Below are positions 24,049 through 30,739 of a DNA stretch of 34,830 nt, piece after piece. The notes beneath the pieces were generated by a model. The model was given only the letters and a program-made list of their open reading frames with translations. It was not told where the DNA came from and did not search any database. A program made the position numbers and the translations under genes. Source of the stretch: Betaproteobacteria bacterium (lineage in GTDB: Bacteria > Pseudomonadota > Gammaproteobacteria > Burkholderiales > Casimicrobiaceae); the NCBI GenBank assembly GCA_005881895.1, contig VBCG01000011.1:1-34830 (forward strand). Reading direction: 5' to 3'. The first letter of the stretch is position 1. Each line of letters opens with the position of its first letter.

Positions 24049-25854
24049 ATGAACCCTTCGCGCATCGCTCGAACGCTTTGCATGGTCGCGCTATGCGCGC
24101 TCGTCTCGGCGCCGCTCGGCGCGGCCGACATGAGCAAGGTGATCCACCACGTGTTTCCTGCCGCCGAGACCGGCTTCGATCCGGCGGCGGCCGCTGACCT
24201 CTACTCAGGCACCGTCGAGCAGGCATTGTTCGAAACGCTACTCACCTACGACTATCTGGCGCGTCCGGCGAAAGTAGTGCCGCTGACCGCCGAAGCGATG
24301 CCGTCCGTTTCGGACAACGGCAAGACGTACACGATCAGAGTGCGGAAGGGCATTTACTTCGCGCCCGATCCCGCGTTCAAAGGCAAGAAGCGCGAGCTGA
24401 CGGCGGAGGACTATGCGTACTCGCTCAAGCGCTTGATCGATCCGAAGATCCGCGGACCGTGGGCATGGCTGCTCGAAGGAAAAATTGTCGGTCTCGACGC
24501 GCTTGCGGAGGACGCAAAACAGACCGGCAAATTCGATTACGACGCGAAGATCGCCGGGCTTGAAACGCCGGATCGCTACACGCTTCGCGTTCGGCTGAAC
24601 GACACCGATTACAACCTGCCCTACGTGCTCGCTCATGAGCCGACGTCGGCGGTCGCGCGCGAAGTCATCGAAGCGTATTCCGACGAGGCGGGCCGCGCGA
24701 TGGCGAATCCGGTCGGCACCGGGCCTTACATTCTCAAGCAATGGATTCGAAGCTCCAAGATCGTGCTGGAAGCGAACTCCGACTACCGCGGCTTCGTGTG
24801 GGATTTCAAATCGAACGACCCGGCCGATCTCAAATTGATCGCCGAGATGAAGGGCAAGAAAATGCCGCAGGTCGGACGAGTCGAGATCAGCATCATCGAA
24901 GAGGACCAGGCGCGCCTTCTCGCGTTTCAGAAAGGCGAGCTCGACATGATGAACATGGAAGGGCCGCTCGCGCCGAACGTCCTCGACGGCGACAAGCTGA
25001 AGCCGGAGCTCGCGAAGAAAGGGATCAAGCTGTCGCGCTTCGTCGACCCCGAGATCTCGTACCACTTCTGGAATTTGCAGGACCCGGTCATCGGCGGCTA
25101 CACCAAAGAACGAATCGCGCTGCGCCGCGCGATGGCGATGTCGTACAACACCGCGGAGGAGATCAAGGTCGTGCGTAACGGTCAGGCGGTCGAGATCAAC
25201 TTTCCGATTCCTCCCGGGGTCGTCGGCCACGATCCTGGGTACAAGGGCGGCATCCAATACGATCCTGCTGGTGCGAACGCTTTGCTCGATCGCTTCGGCT
25301 ACAAGAAAGGCGCGGACGGTTGGCGCACGCAGCCGAATGGCGATCGCTTGGTGGTTCGCTACGCATCGCGCCCCGACTCGCTCGGCCGGCAGCAGGACGA
25401 GCTGTGGAAAAAGGCACTCGATTCGATCGCGATCCGGATGGAAGTGCAGAAGGACAAATTTCCCGAGCTCTTGAAGCTCGAGCGGCAATGCAAGCTGATG
25501 ATGCGCACGGCGTCGTGGATCGCCGACTATCCCGATGCCGACAATTTCATGCAGTTGCTCTATGGCAAGAACATCGGGCAGAACAACAACGCGTGTGCGA
25601 AAATTCCGGAGTATGACAAGCTCTACGAACAGTCGATTCGGATGCCCGACTCGCCCGAGCGCAATCGGATCTATCACGACATGACGAGGCTGATCGAGGC
25701 GTACACTCCGTGGCGGCTCAATATCGCGCGCTACCGCAACATGCTGACCCAGCCGCATGTGCTCGGTTTTCGCAAGCATCCCATTCTGCACGCGGAGTGG
25801 AAGTACATCGACGTCACGCCGAAGGGCATTTCGGGCGCTCCAAGAGACCAGTAA
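24049..25854 (+). CDS. Periplasmic binding protein, SBP_bac_5 type, copy 2
   Basis: A paralogue of the preceding gene, 601 residues, starting 16 bp after its stop. ATG 24049 gives the signal MNPSRIARTLCMVALCALVSAPLGAA; TTG 24043 is a less likely start. Blocks align one to one with copy 1, for example LLTYDYLARPAKVVPLTAEAMP, FAPDPAFKGKKRELTAEDYAYSLKRLIDP, VGRVEISIIEEDQARLLAFQKGELD and ADYPDADNFMQLLYGKN; by eye about half the residues are the same. The central part differs most (KLKPELAKKGIKLSRF versus the matching region of copy 1), where ligand contacts lie, so the two may bind different ligands of the same class (inference). The ligand is unknown. Confidence 0.94.
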   Translation: MNPSRIARTLCMVALCALVSAPLGAADMSKVIHHVFPAAETGFDPAAAADLYSGTVEQALFETLLTYDYLARPAKVVPLTAEAMPSVSDNGKTYTIRVRKGIYFAPDPAFKGKKRELTAEDYAYSLKRLIDPKIRGPWAWLLEGKIVGLDALAEDAKQTGKFDYDAKIAGLETPDRYTLRVRLNDTDYNLPYVLAHEPTSAVAREVIEAYSDEAGRAMANPVGTGPYILKQWIRSSKIVLEANSDYRGFVWDFKSNDPADLKLIAEMKGKKMPQVGRVEISIIEEDQARLLAFQKGELDMMNMEGPLAPNVLDGDKLKPELAKKGIKLSRFVDPEISYHFWNLQDPVIGGYTKERIALRRAMAMSYNTAEEIKVVRNGQAVEINFPIPPGVVGHDPGYKGGIQYDPAGANALLDRFGYKKGADGWRTQPNGDRLVVRYASRPDSLGRQQDELWKKALDSIAIRMEVQKDKFPELLKLERQCKLMMRTASWIADYPDADNFMQLLYGKNIGQNNNACAKIPEYDKLYEQSIRMPDSPERNRIYHDMTRLIEAYTPWRLNIARYRNMLTQPHVLGFRKHPILHAEWKYIDVTPKGISGAPRDQ

Positions 25855-25945
25855 GCAGCCTATGTTGTTGTGTATCGGAACAGGACAATCGGAGGAGGTG
25901 GCAAGGCAGCAGGCAGGTGAGTACGTGCTGAGGATACAAAACAAA

Positions 25946-25981
25946 GGCGGGACCGCCCGGATATGCCGGGACGGGCCCGCC
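25946..25981. other. Strong GC hairpin between binding-protein and permease genes
   Basis: GGCGGG (25946-25951) pairs with CCCGCC (25976-25981); inside, CCG-CCCGG pairs with CCGGG-A-CGG around the loop ATATG (25961-25965). No T-run follows on the plus strand; on the minus strand it is followed by a T-rich tract (complement of ACAAAACAAA). In the operon mRNA it could stabilise the upstream message or attenuate permease expression. The rest of 25855-26063 shows no gene. Confidence 0.65.
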
Positions 25982-26063
25982 GATGCATTTGCTATACGTC
26001 TGGCTGCGCGGCCCGATAGCTTTGTTGTGTCCTCGCCCGCCGCTCGCTGCGCTTCAACCAACT

Positions 26064-26132
26064 GGGGTCAGACTCCAATTTTCGCTCCCTCGTCGAGTAG
26101 CGTCGTCCGGTCGGAAATTGGAGTCTGACCCC
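26064..26132. repeat. Inverted-repeat element B (GGGTCAGACTC family)
   Basis: GGGGTCAGACTCCAATTT (26064-26081) is perfectly complementary to 26115-26132 over 18 bp, with 33 bp between; stem similarity continues imperfectly inward. It shares the core GGGTCAGACTC with the element at 15531-15607, while arm ends and interior differ. The right end lies 13 bp before the start of the first permease gene, so its insertion shaped that gene's leader and ribosome-binding region. Confidence 0.85.
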
Positions 26133-26145
26133 TAGCGAGAGAACG

Positions 26146-27084
26146 ATGTCCGCCTACATCATTCGACGAGTCTGGCAGATGATCCCGACGATGCTCGGCG
26201 TCGTGCTGCTCGTGTTCATTCTGTTCAACACCGTCGGCGGCGATCCGGCGTACGTGCTCGCCGGGAAGATCTCGAGCCAGGAACAGATCGACAACATCCG
26301 TCGGCAAATCGGCGTCGATCAGCCGTACTACGTGCAGCTCGGGATCTTCGTCAAGCAAATCGTCACGGCGGATTTCGGCGCGAGCTGGAGCACGAACGAG
26401 CGCGTGTCGAACATTCTTGCGACGCGGCTCGGTCCGTCGCTGACGGTGCTGGTGCCGCTCCTCGTCATCTCGACGCTTATCGCCATCGCGCTGGCATTGG
26501 CTGTTGCGTACGTGCGCGGATCGCTGACCGATCGGATGGTGATGATCGTCTGCACCGTCGGCCTCTCTATCTCAATTCTAGTCTACATCATCGTCTTCCA
26601 GTATTTCTTCGCCTACAAGCTCGGTTGGTTCCCGGTGCAAGGCTGGGGTGACAGCGTGTCCGAGAATTTATTCCACTACGCGCTGCTGCCCATCCTCATC
26701 GCGCTCGTCGTCAGCATCGCGCCCAATTTGCGGCTCTATCGGACGTTCGTGTTGGACGAGATCAATCAGGATTACGTGCGCACGGCGCGCGCGAAGGGCG
26801 TGTCGGAAAACCGCATCATGTGGATTCATGTGCTGCGCAACGCGTCGATTCCGATCATTACGCATTTGATGTCGGAGCTGCCCGGCCTTCTGCTCGGCGC
26901 GTTCCTGATCGAACGTTTCTTCTCGATTCCCGGCATTGGCCGCGAGGTGATTCTCGCCGTTGAACGCTCCGATTTTCCGGTCATCAAGGCGATCACCGTG
27001 TATGTCGCATTCGCGACGATCGTCTCGAACCTGCTCGCCGACCTCACGTACAAAGCGGTCGATCCGCGCGTCCAGTTGAAGTAG
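26146..27084 (+). CDS. ABC permease, DppB/OppB type
   Basis: First channel subunit of the importer, 312 residues with about six helices. It begins MSAYIIRRVWQMIPTMLGVVLLVFILFNTVGGDPA, the usual DppB start (R-x-x-x-PT-hydrophobic run, then GDP), has the LGVDQPYYVQ-type segment (GVDQPYYVQLGIFV), and the EAA loop DEINQDYVRTARAKGVSENRIMWIHVLRNASIP. LIERFFSIPGIGREVILAV is the conserved C-terminal block. It is 291 bp after binding-protein copy 2, the only large gap in the operon, filled by a hairpin and repeat element B. The ribosome-binding site is a modest GAGAG. Confidence 0.95.
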   Translation: MSAYIIRRVWQMIPTMLGVVLLVFILFNTVGGDPAYVLAGKISSQEQIDNIRRQIGVDQPYYVQLGIFVKQIVTADFGASWSTNERVSNILATRLGPSLTVLVPLLVISTLIAIALALAVAYVRGSLTDRMVMIVCTVGLSISILVYIIVFQYFFAYKLGWFPVQGWGDSVSENLFHYALLPILIALVVSIAPNLRLYRTFVLDEINQDYVRTARAKGVSENRIMWIHVLRNASIPIITHLMSELPGLLLGAFLIERFFSIPGIGREVILAVERSDFPVIKAITVYVAFATIVSNLLADLTYKAVDPRVQLK

Positions 27085-27096
27085 GAGGAGACGCCG

Positions 27097-28290
27097 ATGC
27101 CGCACGACATTCCGCTCAAGTCCGCGACGCTCACGCCGCGCGAAGTTCCGCACACCGTTTCGCCGGGCTTGTGGACGCTCGCCTGGCGCCGGCTCAAAAC
27201 CGATTACGTCGGCACGGTGTCGCTTGCGATCGTAGCAATATTCGTGGCACTGATGATCCTGTCGGGCTTCGGTTTGATCGCCAGCGATTGGTCCAAGGAA
27301 ACCGGCGTCAACTACGCGCCGCCTTCGTTTTTGGGCGCCGACTACGAAGGCGGAACGCCTGCCGCGCCCGCCGAACCGGCTGCTGCGCCGCCGACTGCGT
27401 CCGAATACAAGTCGCAGATCGTCGATCCGATCGGCGACGTGATCGCGCAGTTGAAAGCAGGCAAGGCGCCGTCCGAGGTGCCGGCCGCGCCAGCCGAAGA
27501 GGAAAAATCCGTCGATCCCTTGGCGGACATCATGGCCGAGATTCGCGGCGGCAAGGGCGCGAAGAAAGAGGCGACCGCGCCCATCGAAGAGCGCAAGGCA
27601 ACATTGCCGTTGGGCGGAGACAAATGGGGTCGCGACGTGCTCAAGAAAACGATCAAAGGTTCGGAGACGTCGATCTTCGTCGGCATTGCGTCGGCGATCG
27701 TCGCGACGTTTCTCGGCACGGCGTTTGGCGCGCTGGCGGGCTACTACGGCCGCTGGGTCGACGATGTCTTCAACTGGTTCTACAGCGTGTTCAGCTCGAT
27801 TCCGTATCTGCTGCTCGTGCTCGCCGTCGCGGCGGTGCTGCAGCAGAAGGGCATTCTGACGATCATTCTGATTCTCGGCCTGACCGGCTGGACAGGCACG
27901 TTCCGGTTGCTGCGGGCCGAATACCTGAAGCACAAGGCGCGCGAGTACGTGCAAGCCGCCGATGCGCTCGGCGCGTCGAACGTCCGACGAATGTTCATGC
28001 ACATTTTTCCCAATGTGTCGCACGTTGTGCTCGTGCAAATGTCGATCCTCGTCGTCGCGTTCATCAAGTCCGAAGTGATCTTGTCGTTCCTGGGCTTTGG
28101 CGTTCCGGTCGACGTGGTTTCATGGGGCTCGATGTTGAACGAGGCGCAAAACGAATTGATTCTTGGCAAATGGTGGCAACTCGCCGCCGCCGGTACGGCA
28201 ATGGCGATCCTCGTCACCGCGTTCGCGTTGTTCACCGATGCATTGCGCGACGCGCTCGATCCGAAACTGAAAGGCCGGTTGGGAAGCTGA
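27097..28290 (+). CDS. ABC permease, DppC/OppC type, with an 88-residue periplasmic insertion
   Basis: Second channel subunit. At 397 residues it is about 90 longer than normal (about 300). It has an N-terminal cytoplasmic tail, helix 1 (about 38-62) and NYAPPSFLG, after which standard family members go straight to the LG-D--GRDV block. Here that block (LGGDKWGRDVLKKTIKGSETSIFVG) starts only at residue 172. Residues about 81-168 are Ala/Pro/Glu/Lys-rich and contain a 30-residue tandem repeat. Topology places this insert in the first periplasmic loop, facing the binding proteins. The rest is ordinary, with EAA loop EYLKHKAREYVQAADALGASNVRRMFMHIFPNV. GGAGGAG lies 5 bp before the start. No frameshift is visible. 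Confidence 0.94.
   Translation: MPHDIPLKSATLTPREVPHTVSPGLWTLAWRRLKTDYVGTVSLAIVAIFVALMILSGFGLIASDWSKETGVNYAPPSFLGADYEGGTPAAPAEPAAAPPTASEYKSQIVDPIGDVIAQLKAGKAPSEVPAAPAEEEKSVDPLADIMAEIRGGKGAKKEATAPIEERKATLPLGGDKWGRDVLKKTIKGSETSIFVGIASAIVATFLGTAFGALAGYYGRWVDDVFNWFYSVFSSIPYLLLVLAVAAVLQQKGILTIILILGLTGWTGTFRLLRAEYLKHKAREYVQAADALGASNVRRMFMHIFPNVSHVVLVQMSILVVAFIKSEVILSFLGFGVPVDVVSWGSMLNEAQNELILGKWWQLAAAGTAMAILVTAFALFTDALRDALDPKLKGRLGS
27421..27600 (+). repeat. Degenerate 90-bp in-frame tandem repeat in the DppC-like gene
   Basis: Codons 109-138 and 139-168 encode two copies of exactly 30 residues each. Unit 1 begins VDPIGDVIAQLKAGK and unit 2 VDPLADIMAEIRGGK; the later parts run APAEEEKS versus APIEERKA. 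About 12 of 30 positions are identical and many others are conservative. At DNA level only the first bases (GTCGATCC) and scattered positions are shared, so the duplication is old and has been kept in frame. Confidence 0.8.
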
Positions 28291-28310
28291 CCGCGACCGA
28301 GAAGACAAAA

Positions 28311-30020
28311 ATGGAACCGCTGGTCAGCGTGCGCAATCTGCACGTGTCATTCCGCCTCGATAAGCACACGACGTTCGAGGCGGTGAAGGGCATTTCATTC
28401 GATATTCCCAAAGACAGCACGATGGCGCTCGTCGGCGAATCGGGATCGGGAAAATCGGTGACGTCGCTCGCCATCCTCGGCTTGCTGCCGGTTGAGAACT
28501 CGATCGTCGATCCCAAAAGCGAAATCATCTACGGCGGCCGCAACCTGCTGAAGCTGCCGATGCGGCAATTGCGCGATTTGCGCGGCGCGGACATCTCGAT
28601 GATTTTCCAGGAGCCGATGACATCGTTGAACCCGGTGTTCACGGTCGGCTATCAGCTCGAGGAAGTGCTGAAGCTGCATATGGGGATGTCCGGACGCAGA
28701 GCACGCGAGCGCGCGATTGCGCTCTTGACCGAAGTCGGTATTCCGGACCCGACGCGGCGCATCGACGCATATCCATCGCAGCTTTCGGGTGGCCAACAGC
28801 AACGCGTGATGATTGCGATGGCAATCGCGTGCGAGCCGAAGTTATTGATCGCCGACGAGCCGACGACCGCGCTCGATGTCACGATTCAAAAGCAGATCCT
28901 CGACTTGATCGCCGAGCTCCAGAAGAAGCACCAGATGTCGGTGCTGTTCATCACGCACGACCTCGCAGTCGTTGGAGAAATCGCCGATCACGTCGTCGTG
29001 ATGCGTAACGGCGAGATCAGGGAACAGGGCCCGGCCAAGCGCGTGTTCGAAGCGCCGCAGGATGCGTACACGAAAGCGCTGCTCAAATGCCGGCCGCAGC
29101 TCGAACGCAGGCCCGTGCGATTGCCCGTCATCGATGATTTCATGAGCGGCAACCCGCGTGCGGACAAGGATGCGCCGGAACGCAAGCGCGGCATTCGGCC
29201 GACCGATCCGATCATCCTCGAAGTGAACCAGCTCGGGAAAAGCTTCTATTCGCGCGAAGGGCTGTTCGGCAAGCGCGAATTCAAGGCGGTGAAGGACGTT
29301 TCGTTCCGCCTCGCAAAGGGCAAGACGCTCGGCCTCGTCGGCGAATCAGGCTCCGGCAAGACGACCATCGGCTTGACGCTGATGCGTCTGCACGAAGCGA
29401 CCACTGGCGAGGCGCTGTTCGAAGGCCGCGACCTTTTGTCGATGTCGCCGAAGGAGTTCATGACGTACAAGCGGCGCATCCAGATCATCTTTCAGAATCC
29501 CTATGCGTCGCTCAATCCACGCTTCACGATCGGCCAGATCCTGACCGAGCCGATGGAGATACACGGTATCGGCGCGAACGCGCAGGAACGCACGGACCTC
29601 GCGTTCGAGCTGCTGAACAAAGTTGGATTGGCGGAAGTCTCGTTCTATAAATATCCGCACGAGTTTTCCGGCGGACAGCGGCAGCGAATCGCCGTCGCAC
29701 GCTGCCTGACGATGAAGCCCGACATCCTGATCTGCGACGAGTCCGTTTCGGCGCTCGACGTTTCCGTGCAGGCGCAAGTGCTGAACCTGCTGCAGGATCT
29801 ACAGGACGAATTCGGGCTTTCCTACATTTTCATTTCCCACGATCTCGCTGTCGTCAAATACATCTCCGATCAAGTGATGGTGATGAACGAAGGCGAAATC
29901 ATCGAGATCGCGAATTCCGACGAGATCTACAAGCATCCGAAGATGCCGTACACGCAGCGTTTGCTGGCTGCCATCCCGAAAGGTTGGCACGGCGAGCACG
30001 CCGCACGCGCGAACGACTGA
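28311..30020 (+). CDS. Fused double ATPase of the importer (DppD-DppF type)
   Basis: A 569-residue protein with two complete ABC ATPase domains, replacing separate DppD and DppF subunits. Domain 1: Walker A GESGSGKS (42-49), [12 protein letters not shown], signature LSGGQQQR, Walker [13 protein letters not shown] and switch [10 protein letters not shown] linker at about 260-300 ([14 protein letters not shown]) carries the oligopeptide-transporter C-terminal type segment. Domain 2: Walker A GESGSGKT (344-351), [40 protein letters not shown] and [12 protein letters not shown] 28311 lies 20 bp after the permease stop; an open frame extends much further upstream but only as a shadow of the permease gene. 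Walker B of domain 2 has DES rather than DEP, as is common in DppF proteins. It ends the operon. Confidence 0.95.
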   Translation: MEPLVSVRNLHVSFRLDKHTTFEAVKGISFDIPKDSTMALVGESGSGKSVTSLAILGLLPVENSIVDPKSEIIYGGRNLLKLPMRQLRDLRGADISMIFQEPMTSLNPVFTVGYQLEEVLKLHMGMSGRRARERAIALLTEVGIPDPTRRIDAYPSQLSGGQQQRVMIAMAIACEPKLLIADEPTTALDVTIQKQILDLIAELQKKHQMSVLFITHDLAVVGEIADHVVVMRNGEIREQGPAKRVFEAPQDAYTKALLKCRPQLERRPVRLPVIDDFMSGNPRADKDAPERKRGIRPTDPIILEVNQLGKSFYSREGLFGKREFKAVKDVSFRLAKGKTLGLVGESGSGKTTIGLTLMRLHEATTGEALFEGRDLLSMSPKEFMTYKRRIQIIFQNPYASLNPRFTIGQILTEPMEIHGIGANAQERTDLAFELLNKVGLAEVSFYKYPHEFSGGQRQRIAVARCLTMKPDILICDESVSALDVSVQAQVLNLLQDLQDEFGLSYIFISHDLAVVKYISDQVMVMNEGEIIEIANSDEIYKHPKMPYTQRLLAAIPKGWHGEHAARAND

Positions 30021-30088
30021 CGTTCGGGAACTGCTCTGGCGCGGGCCATCGGGCGTTCCGGATACACCTGCTCTCCCGAGCGCGATCC

Positions 30089-30119
30089 AAAAAAGCGCGG
30101 GCCGCAAATTGCGACCCGC
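30089..30119 (-). terminator. Intrinsic terminator on the minus strand
   Basis: Read on the minus strand: GCGGG, one mismatch, CGC, loop AATTT, GCG, mismatch, CCCGC, then GC and TTTTTT (complement of A-run 30089-30094). This is a good rho-independent terminator about 20 bp downstream of where the protease-like remnant would end (stop near 30141). On the plus strand there is no T-run, so it is not an obvious terminator for the importer operon. Confidence 0.65.
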
Positions 30120-30140
30120 TCAATCGTATCGCTGTTCCCG

Positions 30141-30478
30141 TTACGGCGCCGTTGCGGCCCAGCATCAACGATGCCCGCGCCGTACGCGTCCGAGAATGTG
30201 ATCGAATCGCCGGCCACGTTGGATATGAAGAGCAGGCGACACCAGCCGGTCCTAAACGGCACCCCTCTAGAAGACTCGGCGCAGTGTTCGGCCGGGATCG
30301 TTCGCCTTAGAGAAATGTCGCCGAGACGTCGGTCGTAGCGTGGCAGCCCAGTTTGCGCGCCGCCAGGAGCCGCGATGTCGAACCGCTCGGCGTAGTTCGA
30401 GTAATACGCGAGCTGATCCTTCGCCGCCAACCGTCGGATGTTCAAGGTTGGGATTGAGCGCATACGGTGGCATTCCAT
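30141..30478 (-). pseudogene. Decayed subtilisin-like (S8) protease, C-terminal remnant
   Basis: The minus-strand frame contains DQLAYYSNYAERFDIAAPGG (about 30415-30359), a close match to the S8 segment between the oxyanion-hole Asn and the catalytic Ser (typically YSNYG..VDIAAPGG). About 55 residues later it has DAYGAGIVDA (30190-30161), resembling the YGAGLVNA block that follows the Ser helix. The catalytic GTSMA block itself is missing and the intervening text is not protease-like, so the gene has lost internal sequence or shifted frame. A shift just after VDA would reach a stop at 30143-30141 just before the terminator. The upstream part (30479-30600) reads coherently in another frame (YYSPIENGKVVVAPVNAHFD), again suggesting frameshifts. 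Identification is by motif only. Confidence 0.5.
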
Positions 30479-30739
30479 TCGCGTTATTCCTCGAAGACAC
30501 CATGACTACGTTTGCAACGCCGGTCGTCGTCCTATCGTCGAAGTGCGCATTGACGGGGGCGACGACGACTTTTCCGTTTTCGATTGGCGAGTAATAAAAT
30601 CTGCGCTAATTCGGACGCTTCCCTTTGTCGCCCAGATCAGCACCGTGACTCTGCACCGAGACTCTTGCATTCTTCGCCGAATAGGTGCAGCGTTTTCGCG
30701 GGCTGACGAAGCCCACCATCTACTTCTGGGGAAACCAAC
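30479..30739. other. Upstream region of the BNR protein gene
   Basis: It holds part of the decayed minus-strand gene up to about 30600, then a likely promoter/leader for the plus-strand BNR gene. CTGCACC (30651-30657) and GGTGCAG (30684-30690) form a 7-bp inverted repeat with 26 bp between. No clear -35/-10 pair was found. GGGGA at 30729-30733 is the ribosome-binding site. Confidence 0.4.

Noticed and set aside
27171-28310. Long upstream extension of the double-ATPase reading frame through the permease gene
   Set aside because: The extension is out of frame with the well-supported permease and encodes Arg-rich text; the ATPase domain starts at ATG 28311.
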